This document shows positions 1 to 13,100 of a stretch of 64,000 nt of DNA, piece after piece (position 1 is the first letter of the stretch; every line of letters starts with the position of its first letter). Under the pieces are notes generated by a model. The model did no database searches. It was not told the origin of the DNA and worked only from the letters and a program-made list of their open reading frames with translations. The position numbers and the translations under genes are program-made. Source of the stretch: Thunnus maccoyii (lineage: Eukaryota; Chordata; Actinopteri; Scombriformes; Scombridae); assembly GCF_910596095.1 (NCBI RefSeq), contig NC_056544.1, positions 15,795,155-15,859,154 on the forward strand, read 5' to 3'.

Positions 1-5
1 TTTAC

Positions 6-3000
6 CTTCTTCCTCGTCCATGGCCTGGGAATGTGTGGTGTCCTCATAGTCGTAAGTGAAGGACTGCTCTGTCATATCCTGGAAAGGGTCTTTGGTGGTG
101 ACGTCATTGGGTGGCTCTCCAGACATGGTGTCCTGGTTGTCCCTGGCTGTCGAAGCAGGGTCTGCGACTGTCTCTGCGGAGCAAGAAAATAATTCTACTT
201 ACCATTTCAGCTTCTTGGCTAGCATTGCAGATCTAGAACCAGACATCTAATCACTTGATCCCTGTATTGACAATGATTGCCTGCTGTGCAGTATTGACTT
301 ACTGTGTGTTTTTCTAAGGCGGTAATTTCACTGACGAGGCGCACAACTTTGCTAATGGCTCTGTTTGTCTTTTCTCTGGACATTGAGGCCTTGGGGATTC
401 GGAGCGGCAAACATGGCTCCATCTGTAATGACTCCAACAGCCTCTCTCTGTCTCACTGGGTTAACGGCTCAGGCGCGGGCATAAGGATGTCTTTGTAGAG
501 GATGGACATTTTGTCCGTTTGAGCTACAGGTTGCCTCTTGATGTGTTTCTGTTTTCCATAAGCGCTCAAGGCATCTCGTCTACTGTCGGAAAAGCTCCGC
601 CAATCAGAGTTTGGGTAATTATTTCGGTGGAGTACTGGTAGATATTTCATGTTTCAGTGTACATACGTAGTACGAAGGGGAAGCAGTGATTTGTTGACTG
701 GATGAAGTCTTCTGCCCATTGATTGTCTGTTCCTCTTCCATCCCAAATTGTCCTCCTTTGACATTCCTCCCATCTAAGCATGAAGTTACCCTGAGACTTT
801 TCACATCTCTACAGTAGCCAGAGAAACAAGGTCTCCTTCTAGGCCACATAATTCTGTGTTTCCTAACACAACTCTCTAAGCCTGGCTTCTGGAAACGCTC
901 AACCGAAGAGTGTAAACCGCCAAAACGACTCCGCGATTGTGGTTGCTGCCGTCTCTCTGGTAATTGAACAGCTGTACAGCTTTTCTTTTGAAATGCAGAG
1001 GAACAGGGGGAAAATTTGATCTTCATCTCCCCTGAAAAAACAAACTCTTCACATACAAGCCCACCCATTCACACACTCACTGATTCACTTATCCTACCCT
1101 CAGCTCTACGCATACCAACAAAACCATACACCAAATATGTTTACACTCAGCTTATTTAACGCTACATATTTACTTTGTAGCCTCTGACGCCCTCAGTAAA
1201 CTCCTTCACCTTATTTCACGTTTTCTCTACTGTCTTTCCTCATTTCAGAAGTTTTAATTTTATTGCTTCTAATGCAGTTTAAAACATGACAAATGGTCAT
1301 CAGGAAACCATACAGTATGCATATGATTTAAGTGGCATGTTATCTGTGGTATCTTAAATTCTGATATGCACTTCTGATGTGAGTATTTTGATGCCGCTGT
1401 GTTGACTCAGAGTCGTGTGCAGCTTCCTGTCCTGTAGCTGGCTGGAGGTTTGGAGGTCCGGGCCACTGGCCAGCTCAGCCATCAATGAAGCCTTCAGCAG
1501 AGGGCACAAAAGCCAGCTTGTGAAGCCGCAGAGAGCAGCGGGCTGCAACCAGTAACAACCGGCCAGGCCCAAACCAGGCACCGGCTGGGCACTGTATGTC
1601 AAACAAACTTGTTTATTAAATAGTCCCTGTGTGTAAAAGGCTGTACCTTCTGGACAGCTTGATTTAATGAGAAGGCAAAAAATAATAACATGATGTTTTC
1701 CGTTGGCGTTTGTTTCCATGAGGAGGGGTTTACTTGCACTTTTAATTTCTGTTTGATGGAATTAACATAACTGAAGCCTCTGAAAAAACAAAACAAACAA
1801 ACAAAAAAAATAATATAATTCAACTATCCGCTAGGTCAGTGGTTCCCAACCTTTACTGTCTGATGTACCCTCACAGCCCTATAAGTATCCCTTTATCGAC
1901 ACCATCCATCATCCAATATGTTTCTTACGGTTATAAACCAGAAGTTATTTAGTACCAATAATTTAAGAAATGGTTAAAATATTTTTTTTCATACAATTTA
2001 ATTATGAGTGGTTGGTTGCTTTGGTCAAATTATTTGTACTAATTATGCATGACTTTTAGCTAACTATTTGTACTGTTTATTCATTTCCTTAGGTATTTCA
2101 ACTGTTTTTTTAGCTAACTTTTTAGCTATCCACCGTAACTGTTGGTTCATTAGTTTTAGCTAACTATTTTAAATATTTACCGATTACTGTAAACTAGCTA
2201 TTTTAGCTGTTTATCTATGCTTTTGGCTAACTATTTCAACTGTTTATCCATTAGGCTACTTAGCTAACTATTTCAAATATTTACCCATTACTGTAAGCTA
2301 GCTATTTTAAGTGTTTATCTATGCTTTTGGCTAACTATTTCAACTGTTTATCCATTACTTTCAGCAAACTATTTCAACTGTTTATCCATTATTTTTAGCA
2401 AATTTAACTGTCAACCCATTACTTTGACCTATTTCAACTGTTTATCCATAACCTTTAGCTACTATTTCCACTGTTCATCTGTTACCTTTAGCTACTCTTT
2501 CAAATGTTCATCCATTACCTTTAGCTAACTATTTCAACTGTTTCCATTACATTTAGCTAACTATTAAAAACTGTTTATCCATTACCTTTAGCTATTATTT
2601 CAACTGTTTATCCATTAGGCTACTTTTAACTAACTATTTCAAATATTTATCCATTACCATAAGTTAACTATTTCAACTGTTTATCCATTACCTTAAGTTA
2701 ACTACTTGAACTATTTATCCAGTAACCTCCAGAGTACAAGTACGCCTTATTGGACATTGCTGCACTAGGTCACACTCCAGATGTCAATCAAGAACCCTCC
2801 TTGTTTCATACCACAAAAAAAGTCCACTCATAAAAGCCTGGCGGACTGTAAGGAAGGCTGATTTCAGACTCTAAAAATACAGAAGGCCATTTGTTGGTAC
2901 CTCAGGATTTCACACCAGCAAGAGAGATGACAAAGCATGCAAACAGCTGTGTGTGAAAATCAGCCTGGCCAAGTATCGAAACCGCGAGCATCGCAGCTCA

Positions 3001-4799
3001 AACATGACATTGACGGTGTCCTTGCTGGAGGTCGAGTTTTCCAGGCACAATATTTGACAAGTGCCCAGTGTGGTTTGGATTTTATTCATAAATATAGAAA
3101 GTAGGAACATGGTTTGGTTGCTAGAACTGGTCTTCATTTTCAGGGACAAAACTAGTGATGAACCCATTTCTGTAAATGAGGGAAAAGTCTCAGATCAGCC
3201 ATTTTGAGAAAGATCAAGGAAAGAGTGTGTGAGTAATTGTCACACCATGATGCTTAAGCTTCTTATTCGACACATCTCACCTTGTTTCCCATGCTGAGTC
3301 AACCAATGAGGCTGCATGAGACACTGGTTCAATCACTGGGTTGGTGTTGTGGTCAAGGTTGGTGGCACTACTTGAAAACATCACGTACAGTATATGTCAG
3401 CAATGTTATTCACAACAGACATGTCTGCACAGGAGGTGGCTGCAGAATAGAGTCTCACATTATAGTGCAGCAATGAGGAACACACTCATTAATTCTCTTT
3501 GGCATGTTTCAGTTTTCTTTTTTTCTAGAAAAACACTTGCTAGGGAGGAATATATGCAACTCAATAACTTCTAATCTCTATCTAGTGTATATATGTCAAA
3601 ATGGGTTTCCTTGAGTGTGTATGGAGTGTAAAAGGAGACAGTAAACAACTGTTTTTTTTTCACAGGACAAGGAGGACATCCTCGACTTGTTATATTCTCA
3701 TCGTCCCACAACCTTCTTAACCTCAACTCTGACCTTTGGGCCTGAGATTCGGTCAGTCATGTGTTGTTGGGGAACTCTTTTCCAGAACTTTCTTCAAACT
3801 GATTTGAGAGGCATCAGAGAAAGGAACAGAGAAGCAAAGAACAGAAACTTGATGAAAGTGAAAGAAAAGACAATGAATGTGCTGATCTGAGAAATTTAAA
3901 ATAGCTCAGATGCTGAGAACTGACTGTTGTTGTGTAAAAACACTTCCCACATGGCAAGAAAATGTTCACAGATGAAATCAGAGTAATTTCATCTGCGGTT
4001 GCATCTCCAAACTCACCAGACATACTAAATTAACTCCACACCTGAGGCTGTTTCACTACCTCAGACCCAAACCAATACTACAGCAGGATCACGTCAAGAG
4101 GAAAGCAAGTATTCAGTTGCAGACAGACTTCTAACATCAGACATTATAAAAGCAACTGAGTCATCCTGTTTGTCAAAGAGCAGCTTTCACAGCTCTGAGA
4201 GCTTCAACAACTGCATCATTTACATCAGGCTGCATACTCGCACATCAACGCCCAAGTGTGTGTGTGCGGGAGGGGGGGAAAGGGAAAAATGGCACATAAA
4301 CACACCTTTGATACCTACAGAGGACTAAACATCAACCTATTAATCACGTATAGCAGATAAACAGGCATCTATAAGCATTTAGAATATAAAACCTTACATG
4401 AAATTGTTACACAGTTTTAAAGACATCGCTTTAGAGCACAAAAAAAGGTCAAATGTAATTAAAGATTATCTTATTTCTGTCTAAGTAGAGGCCACTGATT
4501 TCAGTCACAACTACTCCACTCCTAACCCTAATTTTAACACCTAACAGCATGCATACATTTCAATTCAAGCTGGATATACTGCGTAAATTAGACTGTTCTT
4601 GCATGCTTTATCCTCCATTTCTATGATAATTACTTGCAGCACAAGCAGGTGAGATCGAATACTTGTCACCAGCCACAAAAATGAAATGTAAATATGGATC
4701 AGACTCTACAGGAGGTTTACCTGTGTGTACAAATGCTACCAAGAGGCCTAGGAACACCAGGATGAGGAATCTGCAGATACTGCTGCCGCTGTGAACCAT
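6..4799 (-). CDS. snorc: Probable SNORC (chondrocyte membrane proteoglycan), first two coding exons, partial
   Basis: Two exons are visible. Exon 1 (4799 down to 4721) starts with an ATG in a near-perfect Kozak context (GCCACCATGG). It encodes 26 residues that read as a signal peptide (MVHSGSSICRF then a run rich in L, V, F and A) and ends at a CACAG/GTAAAC donor in phase 1. Exon 2 (173 down to 6) follows a good polypyrimidine acceptor, keeps the frame, and encodes 56 residues of acidic, Ser/Thr-rich ectodomain with a Ser-Gly (SGEPP) that could carry a glycosaminoglycan and an acidic tyrosine patch (FTYDYEDTT). It ends at a GTAAA donor, again phase 1. The transmembrane exon should lie left of position 1. 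The name rests mainly on position: human SNORC follows GIGYF2 on the same strand, and its short ectodomain also has an SG-E motif. Primary sequence is weakly conserved, so another small type I membrane protein is possible. Confidence 0.55.
1837..2762. mobile_element. Non-autonomous hAT-like DNA transposon with target-site duplication
   Basis: The left end CAGTGGTTCCCAACC is the classic hAT-type terminus. The flanking 8-mers CGCTAGGT (1829-1836) and CACTAGGT (2763-2770) match at 7 of 8 bases, the size expected of a hAT target-site duplication. The right end (GGACATTGCTG) pairs only loosely with the left terminus. No transposase frame is visible. The interior is a tandem repeat. I recognise this architecture, a hAT terminus around a minisatellite, from percomorph genomes, but have not searched a library. 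Confidence 0.6.
2040..2725. repeat. Degenerate ~30-35 bp minisatellite inside the hAT-like element
   Basis: Roughly twenty imperfect copies of a unit whose core reads TTTAGCTAACTATTTCAAC followed by TGTTTATCCATTACC. Copies differ by substitutions and short indels, and some carry an ATTAGGCTAC variant that recurs about every few units, suggesting higher-order duplication. Confidence 0.85.
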
Positions 4800-5250
4800 G
4801 GTGGCTGCGAAGGATGAGCGTCAAGAAAAGAGCGAAGCGTCTCCGAAACTCCTCAAGCAGTGATTTCAAACCAGTGACTGACCCTGGGAGACGGAGCGGG
4901 AGAAGAGTTCAGGGGAGCGCGGGAGGGAGAAAGGTAGGCAGCTGAGGGGTGAGAGAAGGGGTGGGACTAGGTGTGCCAAGACTGTCTGGACAGTGTGGAC
5001 TTTGTGAGGACATCATCGCAGGGCCCACCCACTCCAAACTCCTCTGGCCACAGTTGGGTGTGTGTGTGTGTGTGTAAAGGGGGGGTGGAGCGGGGATATT
5101 TGGTAGGTGCTGACCTTGCCAGGTTACATCACTAAGGTCTCGGCTGGATGTTTTACTCCTTTTCTCTTGAACGGAATATTTGACAGTGAAGTACCAGCAC
5201 CTCAAAGTTGAAATACTTCGTTGAAACCAAAAGTCATGACTCAACATGCT
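4800..5250 (-). other. 5' flank of the snorc-like gene with short GT repeat
   Basis: This stretch lies upstream of the start codon on the minus strand and should contain the 5'UTR and core promoter. It is more GC-rich than its surroundings (4880-5100) and contains a short GT run near 5057-5075. No TATA box or start site can be assigned with confidence. Confidence 0.3.
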
Positions 5251-5555
5251 CCTTTTAGAGCTAAATTATATTATTGGATTAATATTACTAATGCACCAAT
5301 ATGTATATTTTAATGGGGCACTGCAGCAATTTAGAACTGCACTTCCAAACATTGGGGGACTTCTGGATCCTACATTTCCCATAATGCATCTTTTAAACTA
5401 TAAATGTATAGCTGGGAAGCCCAACATCATCTGGGATATTTTCTTCTTCTTTCTTGACAATGCTCCTTCTGAGCCACATCTCTCCACTGTTCACTATCTA
5501 ATAAAGGCAAAAATGCCCAAGAAAAAAAACAAACAAACTAAGAAAATAATACATA

Positions 5556-5699
5556 CAGTGGAGTAAAAAGTGCAATATTTCCCTCTGAAATGTTGTGGAG
5601 TTTAAGTAGCCACAATTAAAAATACTCAAGTACAATGATCTCAGTATTGTACTTAAGTACAGTACTTGAGTAGAGACACTTAGTTTCTTTCCACCAGTG
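5556..5699. mobile_element. Short hAT-type MITE fragment
   Basis: Begins CAGTGGAGTAAAAAGT and ends TTTCTTTCCACCAGTG, imperfect inverted termini of a teleost MITE family with the internal signature ACTTAAGTACAGTACTTGAG. It is shorter than copies I am familiar with, so probably internally deleted. It lies between snorc and gigyf2. Confidence 0.6.
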
Positions 5700-5701
5700 A
5701 T

Positions 5702-6390
5702 GGAGGGAAATTCCATGACATTATGTAGATCTTTGAACCAGGTCAGCTTATGAGCATTTTGTCTGCATGTGATAGGAGTTCAGTGTATTACTAAAGGGCA
5801 CCTTGGCAGAGCAAGTACTTTTTTTTTGCTGTGGAAAGGTTTTTGGTTCAGTTTGATGCTGATCTGCATGCATGCCTAAAAATTTGATGTGTTCTCAATA
5901 GAAGGAATTGTTGGGTTTCATTTCTTCTTTGCATATTTCAAACCTCAATGATGTCTAATACGCACTACAAACGTGCGGTGAGAGGATGAGTTTTACTTCC
6001 TGAAAGCCATTGAGGGTTTGCGAAACTACACATAGCACTTATTTGAAGCTCATACTGAAAATAAAAAAAGTGAATAAATGACTCATTTTCAATTTCAGAA
6101 TTAATTTCTCACACTTTTAAGGATCTTAAATCTTTTGTTCAATTATTATATGAATCCTGATAACTGGCAACACTTTCATGCAGCCTTAAACAACTTTTCA
6201 TTTTTACATTCTCAGTTCTTAACAGGGTCAATGTAAAATGTGTTTTACTTGTAGTGTGAACTTGTGAATGCATGTGGATTAAATGCTATCTGAATCGTTC
6301 AGACACAGGTGTCAACAGCCCACACATCAGACTGTTTTATTTCATACCGCAATAAAAAAGTATGACTCCAGCAGATCATTTTCATATATT
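5702..6390. other. Intergenic DNA, nothing recognised
   Basis: AT-rich sequence between the snorc 5' flank and the gigyf2 3' end. I see no exon, RNA gene or repeat family that I can name. Confidence 0.4.
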
Positions 6391-6394
6391 ATAA

Positions 6395-7141
6395 TACAGA
6401 TGCAGAATTGAAAGTTTATTCTTTAAACAGCCTAGTATTTTACAAGAAATAGATAACTACTTGGAACTTTTGAACATGTCCTTAAAACAGGACATAAGTG
6501 GGCACGAATCCTTGGGCTCTACTTTGCCATCATTATCCATGAACACCCAGCAGAAAACAGGGAGGGAAAAGAGAAAAGGGGGGATTAAAGTGTAGGGGAA
6601 ACTTTCAATAAATAAAATGAAAACAATGGATATAATCTCTATAACCTTTCCCATAATACCCCAACCACCCAACCCATTTATCCACACTTAAAAAAAAAAA
6701 AATCCCATTGAATGGAGGCCAAATTTGAATTTGGTCATCACTGTGAGTTTCTACAACAGGGCATGATTCGGGACTGAGCAGCTGATGCCAAATTGACATC
6801 AACGCCTCTGCAGGCTTTCTCCACAAACTTAAGTTCATTTGGCGATTGCTTGCTTGACTGGTTGGATGTTTCAATGACCAGTTTCCATTTCTCTCAGGGG
6901 TTTTCATCAGATTATGGGTCCTTTAGCAACAGGAAAACACACCCTGCCTCAGAGATGACTGTTTGTTCACAATTTGGAATTTATGAGAGATTGATTACCA
7001 GGGAATGCCTGATAAGTGGGAAACTGAAAAAATAAAAGGTGAAAGACGTGGAAGCAGTCAGGGGGCCGGGCAGGGGTTTGGGTAAAACAGCTGCTGTTCA
7101 AATCGGATACAGTCAGTGGGGGTTTGCTTGGCTGCAGTCCC
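6395..7141 (-). other. gigyf2: Probable gigyf2 3'UTR
   Basis: Downstream of the TAA stop on the minus strand. The first good AATAAA on that strand is at 6415-6420 (seen as TTTATT on plus), with another at 6336-6341, so cleavage probably falls near 6300-6400. The end is inferred from these signals only. Confidence 0.45.
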
Positions 7142-10100
7142 TTAAAAGTCCTCCAAAGTCTCAATCTCTCCCATATTCAATCTCTCAGATGACGCATTCA
7201 CAGAAAAACCTGAAAAAGAAAAAAAGAAATGCATTTAATGGATGAAATATGAGTGTTGGGTGGATACGTTTTTAGATTTAGCAGATGGATGTTTGCTCTC
7301 ACCTAAAAGGCTGGGGTCTGCGCGGACCATCTTCTGCTTCTTTTTCTTCTTCCCTGAGGTGACAGTTTCAAAGCGCTGCTGCTGGCCACTTGTATGGTTG
7401 GACTGGTAGAGCGATGAAGATCCTGTTCCACCCCATACAGAATCCTTGGCAAGAGAGAAATGTGAATTTAAAAGACCGTTTTAACTGTGAAGCTTTGATC
7501 TCCGACACCAGAAAATTCAGATTCTTGACATAACGTGGTCCCACTACATTTGGATTGTGATTTAAACCAGATTGATCAATCTGGCTCCAAATTATGAATG
7601 TAATAAAAGTCATTTAAGTTTTCTCATATAGGCAGATTATACTGTTTCAAATGGGAGTACCTTTCTATTCAGCTAATCAGCGCTCACGGTTTTATCGAAT
7701 TATACTGATTTTTTTGATCCATCATTAGTCAAGATCTAAAGATGGCAGATTTGTCAAACTGAATTCCCTCTAAAATGTTTAAAATAATACACATTTCTAT
7801 TTTTTATCTGATGTATTGCTGCAACATTTTTTAAAAACGGCAAATGGAAAATTTAATTCATAGCAGGTACACTTTAGATTCAACCAAATGTTGAAACGAA
7901 CACCAGAATATTCAGGGGTGTCGTACAATGTGGAAAATGTTCAAACTTCCCTTTAATTTAAAGGGAACAGTAGCTTGATGCTTAACGTATTTCGTTGAGA
8001 CCATATTTGAAGGGCACTTGTAGCACTTTTGGAATCTGAAACAGCTCCTAATGCTGTTTAGAAACAAACGAATACTTCATTGGGAGAAAGAAAACTTCCT
8101 CAATAAATCAAAGTGCCACTTGGGTGAAGCTTAAAGGCTGCAGTGTTGAAGGTTTAAGAGGCAAAGCAGCTGACTCAGTCCAGACAACGATAGTCAGAAT
8201 ACGTATGATAGAGGCGATTTAGGTGTTAACACTGGTGACTTACATTTAGCACAAATAAAAATTATGATGCTAGTACTTAAAATTATACAACACATTCCTG
8301 CAAGCCATCAGTATAGCGAGATGATCACATGGCAAGACACATTTGGTCTTCATCCCCATTATGGACTTGTGTCCTTATTGCATTTTTTCCTGAGCGCCAG
8401 CGTCTTTTTTTCAATTGCTCCCTCTCTGAGGAAAGAGCGTATGTGACCGCCCAGAGAAAAAGAGTGCTCCAACTTCTTTGTGTGGCCACTCTGAGAGCTT
8501 CAAGTTGAAAATCTCTGAACTTTTCAGAAAGGCGCTAGCGTCATCACTGTCGCTCCTTTTCAGGCAACCAATCACATATTCGATGGGGCGGGACTTGTAA
8601 CTCTGGTAACCAAAAAAATGGAGGAGAAGCTTTTTCTAGCTGTGTCTGTCTATCTTGAGCTTTACGATATGCCAATGTCAGACAGAAACCATAAACAAAA
8701 GATAGAAAAGCCCATTTGTGGTTAGTCTATCACAAAACAGTGGTTAGAGGTGTGATATGTTGTCACAGGAATTGTAAAGATATTGTTGTCACAGAATCAA
8801 AACCCACACGCAGCGTTTTTTTCTCTCACCGCACAAGTGCTTCAAACCTGCACCCTGCCAGAGAAAAACGCTATATGGATATAAGCCCTAAGAAGGACAG
8901 GATAAGCAGCCCACAGACAGTTTTAGGAGCTGAGCCAGATGGTGACGAGGGAGATTCAACAAACCAGAAATGTAAACAATAGTGGCCTCAGAGTGTGTGA
9001 CGGCATTGGCTTCGTCAGAAGACTTGCTCTTATTGGTTTGAACATGCCAGGCAACAAACTATTTCGAGACGGGTTATGTGTCGTGTCCTTTTTTGTCGTG
9101 GCTTTGTAAAACAAAATGAGACCTGAAGCACACGACCACGTCAGCCTCGCTCACCTGCTGCTGTTTGAGGGCTTGCTGTTGGTTCTGCGGTGTCGGTTTC
9201 TGTTGGTTAGCGTTCTGTTTGGCACGACGTTCCAGGAACTGCTTGGCAAAGTCCTTGGCCTCGGGAGTGTCCCCCAGGTAGGCCCTGACATAATCGTGCA
9301 CCTCGTATGGAGAGTCCACTTCTTTCAGGAAAGATGCAAACGTCGGAACTGGCAGGGAAGCAGATGAAGAATATTTGTGATTTTGGCTTCCAGAAATGGT
9401 CAATCAATAGTGGTGGGCAGTCGGTGCCTTTGTAACACATATTTTTTAAGACTTACCATCCAGATTGTTGGCTGTGTTGAGCGTGTGCAGGGTTTGCTCA
9501 CACCACTGCATGAAGGTGTCCTGCTGGCTCTTATTGACCCCTTGGAACAACTTAAGCAGCTTCTCCTCCTCTTCTACCTTCTTGTTGGCTCGCCCACTCA
9601 AAGAGTTACTTCATGTGCACAAACAAATAAAAGATTAAGACCAAAAAAGTCAGTAGGATCCATGTATTACTAATATCCTCAATGTGGTAAATTATGGTAG
9701 GATATTTTTATATTTTGGCATCCTTAAGGTACCTGAGGTTGGCATTGCCCTTGTTGTTTTTCTGAGCATTGCTTTTTCTGGGTTGGGGAGGTTGCTGGAC
9801 GGCCTCCTTCACAGCCTCATCCCAGAAGCCCATATTAGAGTTGTGGGTGTCGCCCCAGATGCTGCTGGGGTCCGAGCCCCAATTAGAGCAGGTGCTAGTG
9901 TTAACAGACCCCCACACGGAGTTGCTCAGAGATGTCTGTGAAAAAAAAAAAAAGAAAGAAAGAAAGAAAGAGAGAGATTTACATAAGACTTGTTTCTAGG
10001 GCTGCAAGTATCATTTTCATTTTATCTGACTATTACTTTCTCTGTTGTTTCCCATCAGTTTCCTATAATATTTATAATCATTTGCTTTGTACGACTAGCA

Positions 10101-13100
10101 GTTCAAAACTCAAAAGATATTCGGATTACTATCACATGATAGTAAGAAAAGCAGCAAATCTATACAAGTTGTAAGCTGCAAACTGAAAGTTGTAACTTTG
10201 CTTGTGACTGAAAAATGACTTAAATGATTGATCGATGATCTAAATTGTTGCTGATTCATTTTCTGTCAATCCACTAATTCATTCATTAATTTATACTTTC
10301 AATATTACTTCCTTGTCTCGCAAAGTATCTTTTGAGGTTTTTACATTTTAAGAGGGGGGCTTAGCTGACAGTTTTCATGATTGTTAAAATTTCAATAGAT
10401 TTGGGAAGTGAAACTGTTTGAGAGCCAAAATAAAAAACCACCAACACAGACTGTTTGTACAGTTGGGTTTTCACATCCAAACTGAATGAAAGCTCCATTA
10501 AGCATTTTTCCCTGAATATTAACACATTTTTACTAGTAGTGCTGAACCCATTGAATATTCACACCCAGCTCTGTCCTACCGAGACACTTCCAGCATCATA
10601 TCGGTCACGTACAGTTCTGTTCTGCGTGCGGGTCTGCTGGGTAACAATTGGGTGTGGCTGCTGCTGTGGCTGCGGCTGCTGCGGTTGCTCCTTCCTCTGT
10701 TTCATCTGCTGGGCTTCCTCCCTCTGAATCTCCAGCAGTGACTTGGTAATAACTGGCTGTTTGGCCACATTTCCCCAACCGGACAGCTTGGCCTGCGGCT
10801 GCTGAGCCTGTTGCAGGGCCTGTTGCTGCTGCAGCTTCAGGAGCTCCTGCTGTTGACGTCGCTGCTGCACGGGGGCGAGAAGGACAAAGAGGGATTAAGC
10901 CTAAAACTAATTACTGTGCATGACATCAAGTATTTTTATAATTCACAACATGTACTAAAACAAGGCTAGTGACAGAACAAACACACAACCAGGCTGCTTC
11001 CTGTCTTACCTCTTCCCGCGTCTGTCGTTCTCGCTCCTCTTCCAGTTTCTGGATCTCGGCCAGTGACAGGGCGTTCTGAGTCTGGCTGAGTGCGTTGCTT
11101 GACTGCTGGCCCCACTTTGACGACGATGGAAGCTACGAACAAGGCGACATGTTTTGTCAACTTTAAATACATTTGCTCTATGTTTCTGCTCACTGATCCT
11201 CCATGTCCTTACCTTCATTTGTGCAAGCTGCTGCTGCTGCTGTTGCTGTTGTTGAAGTCGCCTGAGAGCCTCTTGTTGCTGCTGCCTCTGTCTCTGCAGC
11301 TCCTGCTGTCTTTGGGCCTCCTGCTCTCTCCTCTTCTGCTCCTCTTGTTGCTGGGCCAGAACAGCTGCTGCTGCAGCAGCTGCTGCCTCTTCCTCCACTC
11401 GCTTCTCCTCCTCACGCCTCCTTAATGCTTCAAGTTCCTCCTGCTTTCTGCGCTCCTCTTCCTGGTGAGGTAACGACATTGCACAGGGCGATTTAGGGAG
11501 ACATTTCTCAAGTCCAGGATGGAGGTACCACATATTACATGTTTACTTTGGTTTACCTGTTTGCGAAGGAACTCTTCTCGTCGCTTTCTCTCCTCCTCTT
11601 CTCTCCGTCTCTCCTCTAATCTGCGGAGAGCCTCCTCCTGTGCTAGTCTCTCCTCTTCTTCTTTTTGCCTGCGTTGCGCCTCTTCTTGCTCTCTCTGTCG
11701 TCTCAATGCCTCCTCCTACACGTTTACAACCGTGGTCAGTTTCATTGCCATCAGAGAAAAGTGACTCACAACGCTTGCACAAACACTTAGAATAATGTTA
11801 CTGTTCAAATGCTCAACCTGTTTTTGTCGTGCCAGCTCCTCTTCTTCCAAGCGTTTACGTTCCTCCTCCTGTCGAGCCCTAAGGGCCTCCTCCAGCCGTT
11901 TCCTCTCCTCTTCCTCCCTTTTGGCTCTCATTTCTGCCTCACGCCTCTCCAGCTCCAACTGATGGATGAGACAATAAGAATGGACCTACAGTATTATCTA
12001 CATGTATGAAAACATCAAAGTATATTTATGACTTCTATCCAGTTTCTGACTCTAAACCTACGTCATAAAATGATTCTATACTAGTATGATACTCGTGAGT
12101 TATGTTCACTAAGACAAAGAAAACAGAAAAGTAATCACTGGTTACCTTCGCAGACCTTGACTTCTCTAACTGTTGCATCTGTTCAATAGTTGGAGCCTGT
12201 GCCATGGAGTCTATTGGTAAATCCCATACACTGCTACCATCCCACGCTGTTGAGAAGGACAGAGTATGATACATTACACCTGCTGTAACATAATTTTTTT
12301 CCCCTTTTGCTCTCATGTGAAACAAACTAAGGTTGAAACTTACTGCTCGGAGCAGCTTGCTGGAGGTTTGGTGTGCAGGAAGCCTGAGAGGACGGGTTCT
12401 GCATTTCCCACACAGAACCAGAGTCTGGTACAGACAGGGAACGTGTAACAGGAGGTAGAAGGCTCTCCGATGCTCTACAAAAAGCAAAAAAAACCACACA
12501 AATTAATATACGCAATGCTCTTGATGTCAAGACTTCTAAATACTGAAGTACCGAAGCAGCACTGGTACAGAGGTAGGGCAAAACAGGTATAAATGAAGCG
12601 TTTTGAACCTTAGCTTGAGAGCCTGGTATTGCTGTAGAAGCAGGTTGATCTGCTGTTGATGTTGCTGTTGCTGCTGAAGAGGAGCTGAGCTGAGGGCTGC
12701 AGCTTTCTGCTGGGCCAGAGCCTGAGCATACTGCTGCCTGAGGACGGGAAGACAGGTAGATAAGAGGAGGAGAGGGAAGTTAAAATGTGAATAAATATCA
12801 TTACACATATTACATGTTTAAGGTATATATTTACTACCAATTCCTGCAGCAGGTCTAGGATATTACTACAAAATTCATATTTCTAAAAAAAAATCAGATA
12901 TGACTCTGGCCTACCTGAGGAGGTATTGATATTGGAGCTGCTGTAACTGGTAAAGGTTGAGAGCAGTGAGCTCCTGCTGCCTCTTCAACCTTTCTTGATC
13001 ACCATCACCCTGCATCATAGAAGGAGACAAAAACTCAGAACTGAAGAACAATAAGCAGTCAAAAAAACATGGTGACTACACACACGGGAGACTTCTGGCC

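Larger units (their letters stand above)
174..4720 (-). other. Intron 1 of the snorc-like gene
   Basis: A 4.5 kb phase-1 intron bounded by a consensus GT donor and AG acceptor. It holds a hAT-like element at 1837-2762 and otherwise unremarkable AT-rich DNA. The open frames inside it (for example minus 619-1068) have no recognisable domain and no matching splice structure, so I do not treat them as genes. Confidence 0.5.
7142..10864 (-). other. gigyf2: gigyf2 exons 23-28: C-terminal conserved region
   Basis: Residues about 1001-1343. Exon 23 has [10 protein letters not shown] and [12 protein letters not shown], exon 24 NSVWGSVNT and [13 protein letters not shown], exons 25-26 a helical segment ([14 protein letters not shown], then the [18 protein letters not shown] and [12 protein letters not shown] blocks), exon 27 DSVWGG and a [16 protein letters not shown] basic patch, exon 28 [19 protein letters not shown] with a TAA stop at 7144-7142. 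These blocks are the most conserved C-terminal parts of the vertebrate protein. Introns here are small except the 1.7 kb one between exons 26 and 27 and the 2.1 kb one between 26 and 24. Confidence 0.9.

Noticed and set aside
619-1068. 149-codon minus-strand frame in the snorc intron
   Set aside because: No domain, no signal or membrane pattern, biased composition of a chance frame, and no splice context.
11006-11533. Single 175-codon Q/E-rich frame as an independent gene
   Set aside because: It merges gigyf2 exon 21 with flanking intron; splice sites at both ends fit the larger gene.
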